A stretch of DNA of 64,000 bases, from positions 62,001 through 126,000 of the forward strand of contig NZ_PEGH01000020.1 of the NCBI RefSeq assembly GCF_002737755.1, in the 5' to 3' direction. The position numbers and the translations under genes were made by a program. Source of the stretch: Caulobacter sp. BP25 (GTDB lineage: Bacteria > Pseudomonadota > Alphaproteobacteria > Caulobacterales > Caulobacteraceae). The notes beneath the pieces were generated by a model, which made no database searches, was not told the origin of the DNA, and worked only from the letters and a program-made list of their open reading frames with translations. Position 1 is the first letter of the stretch; each line of letters opens with the position of its first letter. Below are positions 33,020 through 41,731 of the stretch, one piece after another.

Positions 33020-33636
33020 CAATCCCCAAGGTCCTCGGCCGGACCTCGTCCATCAACGTCCGCAAGGTCCTTTGGACCCTGGAGGAACTGGACCTGGCCT
33101 ACGAGCGCGAGGACTGGGGCGCGGGGTTCGCCTCGACGAAGGACCCGACCTTTCTGACGATGAATCCCAACGCGCTCGTGCCGGTGCTGGTCGACGAGCA
33201 CGGCGCGCTTTGGGAGAGCAACACCATCTGCCGCTATCTCGCGACCGGTACGCCGCTGCTGCCGGAGAACCGGCGGGCGCGTGCGATCGTCGAGCAATGG
33301 ATGGACTGGCAAGCCACCGAGCTGAACACCGCCTGGCGCCACGCGTTCGCGGGCTTGGTGCGCAAGGCCCCGGGCTTCGACGATCCGGCCCAGATCGCCG
33401 CCAGCGTCGAGGCCTGGAACAACGCCATGGGCCTGCTGGACGCGCGCCTGATCGACACCGGCGCCTATGTGGCGGGCGAGGCCTTCACCCTGGCCGACGT
33501 CGTGCTGGGCCTGTCCACGCATCGCTGGCTACACAGCCCGATTGAGCGCGTGGAATGGCCCGCCGTCACCGCCTACTACGCGCGCCTGAAGCAGCGTCCG
33601 GCGTTCGCGCCGTGGAGCCTTCCGCAGGTTCCGTGA
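33016..33636 (+). CDS. Glutathione S-transferase family protein
   Basis: The GTG start at 33016 overlaps the upstream small gene. The protein has 206 residues. The thioredoxin-like N-domain contains GRTSSINVRKVLWTLEELDLAYE, with Ser/Asn around residues 10-13 at the usual active-site position, and NPNALVPVLVDEHGALWESNTICRYLA, where the cis-Pro and the ESN gamma-glutamyl-binding motif are present. The helical C-domain follows with FTLADVVLGL. It is probably a cytosolic GST for conjugation or thiol chemistry. Its last 71 bases overlap the 3' end of the convergent M15 peptidase gene. Confidence 0.9.
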   Translation: MTIPKVLGRTSSINVRKVLWTLEELDLAYEREDWGAGFASTKDPTFLTMNPNALVPVLVDEHGALWESNTICRYLATGTPLLPENRRARAIVEQWMDWQATELNTAWRHAFAGLVRKAPGFDDPAQIAASVEAWNNAMGLLDARLIDTGAYVAGEAFTLADVVLGLSTHRWLHSPIERVEWPAVTAYYARLKQRPAFAPWSLPQVP

Positions 33637-34699
33637 GCCGCTCCGCGCCGTCCTGGGAAAGGCTGGCGATCGGCGTCCCGGGCAGCAACGGCTCGCCGGT
33701 CCACTCCCAGTGCCAGGGCTCGTAGACGTAGTTGACGAAGCCAAAGCGCCCCGCGTTCCAGACCATCCAGCGATAGAGCGGCGAGCGCGCCATCGCCAAG
33801 CGGTTGGCGTCGGCCGATGAGTCCGGGCCAAAACCGGGCGCGGTGTCGATGAAGAGGTCGACGGCCAGTCCCGTGCGATGGGCCGAGCAGATCGTGCGGG
33901 TCAGCCCCTGGCAGTTGCGGTCGCGCGCGCAGCGCTGGGCGTCGGCGTCCGGGGCGCGGAAGCCGGAATAGATTCTCAGGGCCTCGGGCCGATGCAGCAC
34001 GCCGGCGGCGCGCGCCTCGGCGGCCATCCAGCGATAGGCCTCCAGCGCGGCAGGCCGCAGCTGGATCGTCTTGCCGCCATGGCCCTCCTCTGGTCGGGCC
34101 ATCGCCAGGGCGTCCTCGGCCGGCGCGCCGGGACAGATCCCATCTCGGTTCAAGCGTACGAAGGGGCGCGACAGATGCCAGCGCGGCAGCATCGCGGCGA
34201 AGGTCGCCGCGTCCATCACCCCCGTGCGCGGCAGGCGGTTCGCCGCCTGCCAGCGGGCCAGGGCGGCGGCGAAGCCGTCGGAGCCCGCCGCGCAGCTTGT
34301 GCCCAGCTCGGCGGCGATGCGGAGCGCGTAGATTTCCCACCCGATCTCGGGCTTGCCGAACGGCGCCCAGGCCAGGGTCGAGAGCGAAGCGGCGTTGGCG
34401 GCCGCCGCGCCAGGCGCCCCCGCCTCACGTCCCACGCAGAGCGCCGGCGCGGCGACCAGAGGCGGTGCGATCTCGGCGACGGTCGGAGCCTCCGGCGCGC
34501 CATTTGGCCCGCGCCGTTCGGATCGCTCTCCTCCGGAAGGCCAGACAACCCACAGCCAGAAGGCGCCGATCGCCAGGACCAGGACGCCCAATCCCCACAG
34601 CAGAAGACGCAACGGCCTCAACTCCAGCCTCGCAATTGGTGGAACTTCGCCATGGCTCAAGCCTTGAGACGGTGAAGTCGTTCCCCCTGGAGTTTTCAT
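33566..34699 (-). CDS. VanY/M15-family D-Ala-D-Ala carboxypeptidase-like protein
   Basis: From ATG 34699 this is 377 residues with one N-terminal membrane anchor (LRLLLWGLGVLVLAIGAFWLWVV, about 31-53). A peptidoglycan-binding-like helix pair follows (FAAALARWQAANRLPRTGVMDAATFAAM). The M15 zinc site is complete: SAHRTGLAVDL and EPWHWEW. It should trim stem peptides in the periplasm. The ATG overlaps the ATG of the divergent L,D-transpeptidase gene (shared CATG) and lacks a Shine-Dalgarno; TTG at 34612, preceded by GGAG, is a credible alternative start. The 3' end overlaps gst by 71 bases. Confidence 0.82.
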   Translation of the reverse strand: MKTPGGTTSPSQGLSHGEVPPIARLELRPLRLLLWGLGVLVLAIGAFWLWVVWPSGGERSERRGPNGAPEAPTVAEIAPPLVAAPALCVGREAGAPGAAAANAASLSTLAWAPFGKPEIGWEIYALRIAAELGTSCAAGSDGFAAALARWQAANRLPRTGVMDAATFAAMLPRWHLSRPFVRLNRDGICPGAPAEDALAMARPEEGHGGKTIQLRPAALEAYRWMAAEARAAGVLHRPEALRIYSGFRAPDADAQRCARDRNCQGLTRTICSAHRTGLAVDLFIDTAPGFGPDSSADANRLAMARSPLYRWMVWNAGRFGFVNYVYEPWHWEWTGEPLLPGTPIASLSQDGAERLTEPAEGSTARTPDAASGARSRR

Positions 34700-35771
34700 G
34701 ACCGGTCTGGTTTCCCGTTTCGCCCTCGTCGCCGTCCTCTCGCTCAGCGCTTGCGACAACAAGCCACCGGCCAACCCCGCCAACACCGTCCAGAAGGCTC
34801 CCGGCCCGGTCGTCGCCGTCCCGCCCGTCTCGGCGGCGTCGTCGGCGTTGGGACAAGCGATCAACGCCGCCGCGCTCGATCCCACGGCAACCGATCCGCA
34901 GGCTCGGCGCAACGCCCTGATCCGCGTCCAGACCCTGCTCGACCGCGCGCACTTCTCGCCCGGCGTCATCGACGGCCGCGATGGCGGGAACCTGACCCTG
35001 GCGATCCGGGCCTTCCAGAAAGCCCATGACATGACGGTCGACGGCGAGGTCGGCCAGCCGTTGCTCGACGCCTTGATCACGGCCGATAGCGGCCCGGTGC
35101 TGGTCGACTATACGATCACCCAGAGCGACGTGGCGGGCCCCTTTATGCCGCCGATCCCCAAGGGCGACTACGAGGCGATGGCCCGTGAGCCGGCCATGAA
35201 CTACCACGACGTCGTCGAGATGCTGGCCGAACGGTTCCACATGGACGAAGCCCTGCTGCGCGCGCTGAACCTGGGCGTCGATTTCAACCAAGTCGGAGCC
35301 GCCATCGCCGTCACCGCCTCCGGTCCTGACACCCTTGCCGCCAAGGTCGACAGGATCGAGATCGACAAGACCCTCGGGCAGGTCCGGGCCTTCGACCAGT
35401 CAGGCGCGCAACTCGCGGTCTATCCGGCCACGGTGGGCAGCACCGAGCGTCCCGCCCCCTCAGGCGAATGGGCGGTTCGCACCCTGGCCCCGCGACCGAC
35501 CTACACCTACGATCCCTCGCGCCTGACCTTCGGCAAGCCCAAGTCCAAACTGACTATTCAGGCCGGCCCGAACAATCCGGTCGGCTCGACCTGGATCGAC
35601 CTGACCAAGGACACCTACGGCATCCACGGCACGCCGGATCCCAAGCTAGTGAACAAGCGCGCCTCGCATGGGTGCGTGCGGCTGACCAACTGGGATGCGG
35701 TCGAACTGGGCTCGGCGGTAAACAAAGGCGCGAAGGTCGTCTTCATGGGCGCCGAGGCGCGGACCGGCTAA
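34698..35771 (+). CDS. L,D-transpeptidase (YkuD domain) lipoprotein
   Basis: ATG 34698 has GGAG 5 bases upstream. The 357-residue protein begins with a lipoprotein-type signal (VLSLSAC, lipobox Cys19). Then comes a PG_binding_1 domain (about 70-130: IRVQTLLDRAHFSPGVIDGRDGGNLTLAIRAFQKAH), a linker, and a C-terminal YkuD domain with YGIHGTP and SHGCVRL (catalytic Cys326). It would form 3-3 crosslinks in peptidoglycan or attach proteins to it, acting in the periplasm. It is divergent from an M15 carboxypeptidase, so both may modify the same wall substrates. Confidence 0.92.
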   Translation: MTGLVSRFALVAVLSLSACDNKPPANPANTVQKAPGPVVAVPPVSAASSALGQAINAAALDPTATDPQARRNALIRVQTLLDRAHFSPGVIDGRDGGNLTLAIRAFQKAHDMTVDGEVGQPLLDALITADSGPVLVDYTITQSDVAGPFMPPIPKGDYEAMAREPAMNYHDVVEMLAERFHMDEALLRALNLGVDFNQVGAAIAVTASGPDTLAAKVDRIEIDKTLGQVRAFDQSGAQLAVYPATVGSTERPAPSGEWAVRTLAPRPTYTYDPSRLTFGKPKSKLTIQAGPNNPVGSTWIDLTKDTYGIHGTPDPKLVNKRASHGCVRLTNWDAVELGSAVNKGAKVVFMGAEARTG

Positions 35772-35861
35772 ACACGGGCGAGCTTCAGTGTTCAGGCTGC
35801 GTTCAGCCGGCAAGCTGCCTAGTCGCCTCGACAAGCCGCTCAAAGCTTGGGGGAAACAACG

Positions 35862-36446
35862 ATGTTCAAGACGCTCAGCCTGACCGCCCTTTCCGCCGCC
35901 GCCCTGATGGCCGGCTGGAGCGGCGCCGCCAGCGCCCAGGCGCCCGGCTGGGACGGCCGCTACGAAGAACCGCCGCGCGGCGCCTACACGCGCTCGTGCC
36001 GCGAAATCACCGCGTTCGACGGAAGGGTCTGGGCGCGTTGCCAGAACGATCGGGGCGGCTGGGAGTGGAGCAGCGCCCGGTTCCGCGATTGCGGCGGCCA
36101 GGGCCTTGAGAACCGAGATGGACGCCTGCAATGCGCTGGCTTCGTCGGCCCTGGGCCACTCCCCGGTCCTGGCCCCGGCCGCCCGCCGGGCGGCTGGCGC
36201 GCTGACGCGGTGCTGTTCGAGCACGCCGGCTATGACGGTCGCGTCTACGAGGTGCGCGGCGACATGCCCGACCTGGATCAGGCCCGCTTCAACGACCGAA
36301 CCTCGTCGATCAAGATCCAGCGCGGCGCCTGGGAAGTCTGCGAGGACGCCTACTACCGGGGTCGCTGCACCGTGATCGACCGCGACCAGGGCGTGCTGCC
36401 GCGCGACTGGAACGACCGGATCAGCTCGATCCGCCGCGTTCGCTAA
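35862..36446 (+). CDS. Exported CVNH plus beta/gamma-crystallin-like protein
   Basis: ATG 35862 (after GGGGGAAAC) gives 194 residues with a signal peptide ending ASAQ. The first mature part, RGAYTRSCREITAFDGRVWARCQNDRGGW...NRDGRLQC, has the cysteine and strand spacing of the cyanovirin-N homology fold. After a proline/glycine linker, the C-terminal half has two crystallin-type repeats: AVLFEHAGYDGRVYEVRGDMPDLDQARFNDRTSSIKI and CEDAYYRGRCTVIDRDQGVLPRDWNDRISSIRRV. Both domains bind glycans or calcium in other proteins. A surface or periplasmic binding role is inference. Confidence 0.8.
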   Translation: MFKTLSLTALSAAALMAGWSGAASAQAPGWDGRYEEPPRGAYTRSCREITAFDGRVWARCQNDRGGWEWSSARFRDCGGQGLENRDGRLQCAGFVGPGPLPGPGPGRPPGGWRADAVLFEHAGYDGRVYEVRGDMPDLDQARFNDRTSSIKIQRGAWEVCEDAYYRGRCTVIDRDQGVLPRDWNDRISSIRRVR

Positions 36447-36536
36447 CCGCCTTACACCACCGTGGGTCGCGCCCTCTTGAAGGCCGTCGCGGCCCACGGT
36501 TAAGGTCCCGCGCCTCGAGAGAAGTGGAGCTTAACC

Positions 36537-36674
36537 ATGCGCAAGATCATCATCCTGGCCGCCGCTTCGGCCGCTCTGCTGGTCTCGGCCTGCAACACCA
36601 TCGAAGGGGCTGGTCGCGACATCTCGGCCGCTGGCCGGGCTGTCAGCAACACCGCAAAAGAGGTCAAAAACTGA
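36537..36674 (+). CDS. Entericidin A/B family small lipoprotein
   Basis: The lipoprotein has 45 residues: MRKIIILAAASAALLVSAC with the lipobox cysteine at 19, then NTIEGAGRDISAAGRAVSNTAKEVKN, the amphipathic helix typical of entericidins. GTGGAG is a suitable ribosome-binding site just upstream. In other bacteria the family forms an antidote/toxin-like pair of envelope lipoproteins induced in stationary phase; here only one copy is present. It is located in the cell envelope. Confidence 0.87.
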   Translation: MRKIIILAAASAALLVSACNTIEGAGRDISAAGRAVSNTAKEVKN

Positions 36675-36959
36675 TTGGTTGGGTCGCAGCGCTCACGCGC
36701 CAAGCCCGCCACTTTAGGGCAAATACTGCGAAACACTGGGCATGCCGAGCAAAATAGACAAACTTAGCGACTAAAAATAAACGACACGAATATTACATCC
36801 ATTAACCACAGCCTAATTCAACAACCTCAAGCCGCCCGAAAACCAAGCGATTTCTGGCATCTTTGCGGCGAAGAAGTACGGAATACTTCTTCCGGATCGG
36901 GACAAATCGTCGCCGTGCGACCCCGGGTCGCCCTTTTCTTACAAGGCCAGGAAGCGCAT
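36675..36959. other. AT-rich intergenic region upstream of DUF983 gene
   Basis: This 285-base gap is much more AT-rich than its surroundings. It contains TTAA-N7-CTAA (36802-36816), one mismatch from a CtrA box, and an inverted repeat GAAGAAGTA / TACTTCTTC around 36871-36893. The latter is followed by no U-tract, so it reads as a regulatory palindrome rather than a terminator. No convincing gene was found. It probably includes the promoter of the DUF983 gene. Confidence 0.45.
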
Positions 36960-37352
36960 ATGGACGCCATGTCCGAGACCCGCACCGCCTCCCCGCTGCT
37001 GACCGGCCTCAAGCGCGGCCTGCTGCACCGTTGCCCCAACTGTGGCGACGGCCGCCTGTACATGCGCTATCTGAAGGTTGATCCTGAGTGCGAAGCCTGC
37101 GGGCACGAGCTGGGCGCCTATCCAGCCGACGACGGTCCGGCCTATTTCACGATCCTGCTGATCGGACACCTGTTCGTGGCCCCGCTGCTGTTCTTCCCGT
37201 GGATCTGGGAAGCGCCGCCGGCGATCGTCGCGCCGCTGACCCTGATCCCGCTGGCTGTCCTGACCCTGCTGCTTCTGCCCCGCGTGAAAGGCGGCGTCAT
37301 CGGCGCTCTATGGGCGATCCGCCTGCGCAAGGCCGAAGACACGCCGAGCTAA
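36960..37352 (+). CDS. DUF983 family membrane protein
   Basis: ATG 36960 follows AGGA with suitable spacing and gives 130 residues. The N-terminal zinc-ribbon-like part carries two CxxC pairs, CPNCGDGRLY and CEACG, then DDGPAYFTILLIGH leads into two membrane helices. This is the complete DUF983 layout. No biochemical role is established; members often sit near respiratory or biogenesis genes, which is not the case here. Confidence 0.9.
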   Translation: MDAMSETRTASPLLTGLKRGLLHRCPNCGDGRLYMRYLKVDPECEACGHELGAYPADDGPAYFTILLIGHLFVAPLLFFPWIWEAPPAIVAPLTLIPLAVLTLLLLPRVKGGVIGALWAIRLRKAEDTPS

Positions 37353-37446
37353 TCTCCGGAACCGACCTGCGCCGTCGCGTATTCCCAAGACCTGGTCCCA
37401 GCGTCGCCGTGGTGGCGGACACGGGAGCGGAGGGAAACCACGGACC

Positions 37447-37602
37447 ATGCTCGGCACGATCCTCATCATCATCCTGATCCTGGCCCTGATCGGCGCGCTG
37501 CCCACCTGGGGTCACAGCCGCTCCTGGGGCTACTATCCCTCCGGTGGCCTTGGCCTGATCCTCGTGATCCTCGTCATCCTCGTTCTGATGGGCCGCATCT
37601 AG
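37447..37602 (+). CDS. DUF3309-type small membrane protein, 51 residues
   Basis: The frame encodes two hydrophobic helices (LGTILIIILILALIGALP and LGLILVILVILVLMG) joined by a turn with the conserved WGHSRSWGYYPSGG. This is the DUF3309 pattern, a very short two-pass membrane protein common in alphaproteobacteria and often stress-linked. GGAGGGAAA provides the ribosome-binding site. Function is unknown. Confidence 0.88.
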   Translation: MLGTILIIILILALIGALPTWGHSRSWGYYPSGGLGLILVILVILVLMGRI

Positions 37603-37662
37603 CCGGCTTGCCCTAGACCGGCGTTCGCCTAATCTCCCCCTCGACAAGAGGGGGAGATGACC

Positions 37663-39102
37663 ATGACGGCGAGCGCTGAAGCGCCGAGCGCGCGGCTTAC
37701 GCCGACCGCCCGAGCCCGGGCCATTCTGGGAGGCTCGGCCGGCAATCTCGTCGAATGGTACGACTGGTTCGCCTACGCCGCCTTCACCCTCTATTTCGCG
37801 CCCGCCTTCTTCCCGAAAGGCGACCAGACCGTGCAGCTGCTCCAGGCGGCAGCGGTCTTTTTCCTGGGCTTCGTCGCGCGTCCGATCGGCGCCTGGGTGA
37901 TGGGGATCTATGCCGACCACGCGGGCCGCCGAGCCGCGCTGTCGGTCTCGGTCGCCTTGATGTGCGCGGGCGCGCTGATCATCGCCATCACACCCGGCTA
38001 CGCCGCGATCGGCCTCTGGGCGCCGGCGATCCTGCTGTTCGCCCGCGTGCTGCAGGGCCTGTCGGTCGGCGGCGAGTATGGCGCCAGCGCCACCTATATG
38101 AGCGAGATGGCCGGCAAGGCGCGGCGCGGCTTCTGGTCCAGCTTCCACTATGTGACCCTGATCGCCGGCCAGCTTCTGGCCTTGGGCGTGCTGATCGTCC
38201 TGCAGCGACTGATGCCAGAAGAGGCGTTGAAGGCCTGGGGCTGGCGCATCCCCTTCGTGATCGGGGCCCTGCTGGCCGTGGTGGTGTTCTGGATCCGCCG
38301 AGGCCTCGACGAGAGCATCTCGTTCAAAAGCGCCGGCCCGCGCGAGAACTTGTCACGGCGTCAGGTCGGCGTCGCCGGGACGCTCCTGGCCCTGACCGTG
38401 ATCGCGGGCGTCGTGGGCTTGACCAATGGCTCGCTGGCTCGCCCCGGACAGATCCTGGGCGCGGTGTTCCTGTTGCTGTTCTTCATCTCGCTGATCGTGC
38501 CGCTGGTGCGCCTGCACCCGCGCGAGAGCCTGCTGATCATGGGCCTGACGGCGGGCGGCTCGCTGACCTTCTATGTCTACACGACCTACATGCAGAAGTT
38601 CCTGGTCAACACGGCGGGCTTCTCCAAGGGTCAGGCGTCCGAGATCAGCGCCATCAGCCTGATCGGTTTTCTGCTGGCCCAACCGCTCGCGGGGTGGCTG
38701 TCGGACAAGGTGGGGCGCAAACCGATGCTGATCGCGGCCTTTGGCGGCGGCGCCCTGACCATCTGGCCGATCATGACCGGGATCTCCCAGGCGACCACGG
38801 TGACGGGCGCCCTGTCGCTGATCCTGGTCGGGGTGGCGATCCAGTCCTGCTACACCTCGATCAGCGCCGTGGTGAAGGCCGAGCTGTTTCCCGCCCACAT
38901 CCGCGCTCTTGGGGTCGCCCTGCCCTACGCCCTGGCCAACGTGCTGTTCGGCGGCACGGCCGAGATGGTCGCGCTGGCCTTCAAGCACGAAGGTCTCGAG
39001 AGCACCTTCTATGTCTATGTCGCGGGCGTCATGACCCTGGGTCTGATCTGCGCGATCATCCTGAAGGATACCGGCCGACACAGCCTTATCCACGAAGACT
39101 GA
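37663..39102 (+). CDS. MFS transporter, MHS (alpha-ketoglutarate/proline permease-like) family
   Basis: ATG 37663 is preferred over 37657 because GGGGAG then has normal spacing; the protein has 479 residues. Metabolite:H+ symporter signatures are clear: GNLVEWYDWFAYAAFTLYFAP, FFLGFVARPIGAWVMG, YADHAGRRAAL, and RVLQGLSVGGEYGASATYMSEMA. Twelve hydrophobic segments are present, with a second motif-A-like GWLSDKVGRKPML. It imports an organic acid or related small metabolite (KgtP/ProP-like) with protons across the inner membrane. The exact substrate is not determinable. Confidence 0.9.
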   Translation: MTASAEAPSARLTPTARARAILGGSAGNLVEWYDWFAYAAFTLYFAPAFFPKGDQTVQLLQAAAVFFLGFVARPIGAWVMGIYADHAGRRAALSVSVALMCAGALIIAITPGYAAIGLWAPAILLFARVLQGLSVGGEYGASATYMSEMAGKARRGFWSSFHYVTLIAGQLLALGVLIVLQRLMPEEALKAWGWRIPFVIGALLAVVVFWIRRGLDESISFKSAGPRENLSRRQVGVAGTLLALTVIAGVVGLTNGSLARPGQILGAVFLLLFFISLIVPLVRLHPRESLLIMGLTAGGSLTFYVYTTYMQKFLVNTAGFSKGQASEISAISLIGFLLAQPLAGWLSDKVGRKPMLIAAFGGGALTIWPIMTGISQATTVTGALSLILVGVAIQSCYTSISAVVKAELFPAHIRALGVALPYALANVLFGGTAEMVALAFKHEGLESTFYVYVAGVMTLGLICAIILKDTGRHSLIHED

Positions 39103-39158
39103 GGCAAGTTCCCTCGAACCCCGTTTTCCGACTCTCCGCGCCCGTCTAGACTGACCTC

Positions 39159-39914
39159 ATGCCGTTGCTCGACATCATCGTCCTCGTCACCTTCACGCTC
39201 TGCTGGCTGCTGTACGAGCCCATGCTCCGGCGGCTGGGCGCGGCTGGGGGCGTGCTCAACACCGACATGACGGTGATCCGCCGCCGATGGATGCAGGAGA
39301 TGGCGGTGCGCGAGATCGCGCTGCTGGACGGCCAGTTGTTGGGCCACGCCATCAACTCGGCCAGCTTCTTCGCCTCGTCGAACCTGATCCTGATCGCTGC
39401 GGCGGCCGGGGTGCTGTTTGGCGGCGACAACGTCTGGAAGAGCGTGGAGGGCCTGGCGGTTCTGGCCAAGACCACGCCCATGATGTTCCAGATCAAGCTC
39501 GGTTTGGTGCTGATCGCCCTGGCGCGCGGCCTGCTCGACTTCATCTGGTCGATCCGCCAGATGAACTATTGTCTGGCGGCGATCGGCGCGACCCCGATGT
39601 GGGCCTCGCCGCGCGTGCTGGAAGAGTACGCCGAGGCGGCCGGCGGCATCCTCAACCCGGCCCTGTCGGCCTTCAACGCCGGCGTCCGCGCCTATTACTT
39701 CGCCCTGGCGGCGGCGTGCTGGCTGCTGGGCCCAATGCCTTTCCTGACCGCGACCCTGGGCGCCATGACCCTGCTGCTCTGGCGACAGCGTCGCAGCCGG
39801 GCCTCGATGGCGGTCCACAAGGTGCGCGAGATCCTGGAGCGCCAGCCGGTCGTGCACGGCCCGCACCTGACCAATCTGAAGCGCTCGTCGTCCCAGCCGA
39901 GGGACCGGGCCTAG
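39159..39914 (+). CDS. DUF599 family membrane protein
   Basis: The 251-residue protein begins MPLLDIIVLVTFTLCWLLYE, the usual DUF599 opening, with the conserved MQEMAVREIALLDGQLLGHAINSASFFASSNLILIAA and a FIWSIRQMNYCLAAIG segment. Four membrane helices are visible. Function is unknown; it is widespread as a single-copy gene in alphaproteobacteria. It is convergent with the TolC-family gene, and no clear terminator lies in the 60-base gap. Confidence 0.88.
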   Translation: MPLLDIIVLVTFTLCWLLYEPMLRRLGAAGGVLNTDMTVIRRRWMQEMAVREIALLDGQLLGHAINSASFFASSNLILIAAAAGVLFGGDNVWKSVEGLAVLAKTTPMMFQIKLGLVLIALARGLLDFIWSIRQMNYCLAAIGATPMWASPRVLEEYAEAAGGILNPALSAFNAGVRAYYFALAAACWLLGPMPFLTATLGAMTLLLWRQRRSRASMAVHKVREILERQPVVHGPHLTNLKRSSSQPRDRA

Positions 39915-39974
39915 AGCCTTCTCCGACCAACGTGACACGGCGATCGGATCGGTAAGAACCCCCAGCGCCGGTCT

Positions 39975-41579
39975 CTATTCGTCCTTCGGCGCGGTCGCGA
40001 GCGGTGCGTCGCTGTCGCTCAGCGACATCATCTCGCTCATCGACGGCGGCGGCGGGACCTTGTCCGCGGACACGGGCTTGGCCGGCAGTTCGCTCGATAC
40101 CGGACGGATGGGCGTCGTGTCGCCCGGTTCCGGCTTCTTCGCCGCCATCGGCAGGGAGATCTTGTCCATGGTCTGGACGATAAAGTCCGTCGGCAGCATG
40201 CCCTTGTAGCGAACCTTCTTGAAGTTGCGGGTCGGGTCGTAGGCGGCCACGCCTGGGGCCAGGTCGCCGACCTCCAGCGTGCCCACCTGAGCCAACAGCT
40301 GGACGCGGCCAACATATTCGGTGGCCCGACCGCGCACGAAGCTGATCTGAGCGTTCTGCAGCTCGGCTTGGACGTTCAGCACTTCGATCGTGCTGCGCAG
40401 AGCAAAGCGCTCTTCCTCGCGCACGCCGTAGAAGGCGATCGTATTGGCCTTCATTTCCTCTTCGGTCGAAGCCAGCGCCTTGCGGGCGGCGGTCAGCTGG
40501 TTCCAATACTGAGAAACGCCCAGCACCATGTTGCGCCGAGCTTCTTCGATCAGCAGCTGGTCGCGATTGTTCTCCTCGATCGACTGGCGAACCTCGGCGT
40601 TCAGCTGCCCGCCCGCGAACAGGGGCTGGGTCAGGGTGATGCTCGCGGTGACGGTATCCGACCGCTCTCCTTCACGGTACGAATAGTAGGGACCGTTGCG
40701 ATAGTTCGCGCGCGCCGAGATCGAGAACAGACGCTGGGCGCGCGCCTCGGCGACGGCCAAGCGGGAGGCCTTCTCGTTGAAGAGCGCCGTGTTCAGGGCC
40801 GGGTTGGATTCCTCCGCCTGGTTGAAGGCCTCGTCCAGCGTGGCGGGCAGGCCGTCGATATCCGGCTCGGGCTCCAGGTTGTCCGGCAGGCGTCCCACCA
40901 GGGCGGCGTAGCTGGCGGAGGTGATATTGAGCTGCGCCTGGGCGTTTGCGACCTGCGTGCTGGCCGACGCCAGGCGAGCCTTAGACTGCTGGACGTCGGT
41001 GAGGGTGACCTGGCGAACGTTGTACTTTTCCTCGGTGTCCTGCAGTTGCTTGCGGAGGAAGGCCTCGCCGCCTTGAGCAAGCCGCAACACCTCGCGATCA
41101 CGCCGAACCGACACATAGGCGTTGGTGACCCGCACCAGCAGATCCATCTCAAGCCGACGGAGGTTCTCGCGAGACGCCTTGATCTGAGCCTCGACCCCAG
41201 CAAGACGCGCGGCATAGCGACCGTTGGTGTAGAGGGCCTGGCTGACCGACAGCTCGGTGGCTGGGTTTACCGCATCCTCCGCCGCCGGCGGGCGCAGGAG
41301 CGAGGCGCGAGTCTGCGGACCTTTGGCGTAGCCGTACTCCTCGCCCGTCGAAATGCTGGCCTGAGGGCCATACGCGGCCCGGGCCCGGGTGTAGTTCTCG
41401 TCCAGCGCGCGCAGGGCCGCTCGCTGGGCCTGAATGGTCGGATTGCTCTGGTAGGCGGCGGTAATCGCGTCGGCCATGGTGTCGGCCTGGGCCAGCTCGG
41501 CGCGCCCCATCACGGCCGCAGCGACGGCCAAGGCAATCGCGGATGTCCTAAGGGACAAGACTCTAGACAGCACTCGCAT
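39975..41579 (-). CDS. TolC-family outer membrane efflux/secretion channel (RsaF-like)
   Basis: The start at 41579 (MRVLSRVLSLRTS) gives 534 residues with a signal peptide ending near AQA. Two structural repeats of TolC are visible: DAITAAYQSNPTIQAQRAALRALDENYTRARAAYGPQ and TLDEAFNQAEESNPALNTALFNEKASRLAVAEARAQ, each followed by strands and long helices. The C-terminal extension (about 100 residues, proline-rich) is typical of Caulobacter RsaF proteins, which serve type I secretion of the S-layer protein. No ABC transporter or adaptor gene is adjacent, so the partner is elsewhere. RsaF identity is inference. Confidence 0.88.
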   Translation of the reverse strand: MRVLSRVLSLRTSAIALAVAAAVMGRAELAQADTMADAITAAYQSNPTIQAQRAALRALDENYTRARAAYGPQASISTGEEYGYAKGPQTRASLLRPPAAEDAVNPATELSVSQALYTNGRYAARLAGVEAQIKASRENLRRLEMDLLVRVTNAYVSVRRDREVLRLAQGGEAFLRKQLQDTEEKYNVRQVTLTDVQQSKARLASASTQVANAQAQLNITSASYAALVGRLPDNLEPEPDIDGLPATLDEAFNQAEESNPALNTALFNEKASRLAVAEARAQRLFSISARANYRNGPYYSYREGERSDTVTASITLTQPLFAGGQLNAEVRQSIEENNRDQLLIEEARRNMVLGVSQYWNQLTAARKALASTEEEMKANTIAFYGVREEERFALRSTIEVLNVQAELQNAQISFVRGRATEYVGRVQLLAQVGTLEVGDLAPGVAAYDPTRNFKKVRYKGMLPTDFIVQTMDKISLPMAAKKPEPGDTTPIRPVSSELPAKPVSADKVPPPPSMSEMMSLSDSDAPLATAPKDE

Positions 41580-41731
41580 TTCCCTGACTTCCACGACCCC
41601 CGCCGATTGCGGCGGTTCAAGCCTCTATTTGTGGCTTAATCAAGAAGCGGGCGCACTGTCACCGGCCAAGTGACATTCTTGTCGCTCGATGTGACGGTCG
41701 CGCGCGCCGCTGGGCGCGGCCAAGCGCGCGA

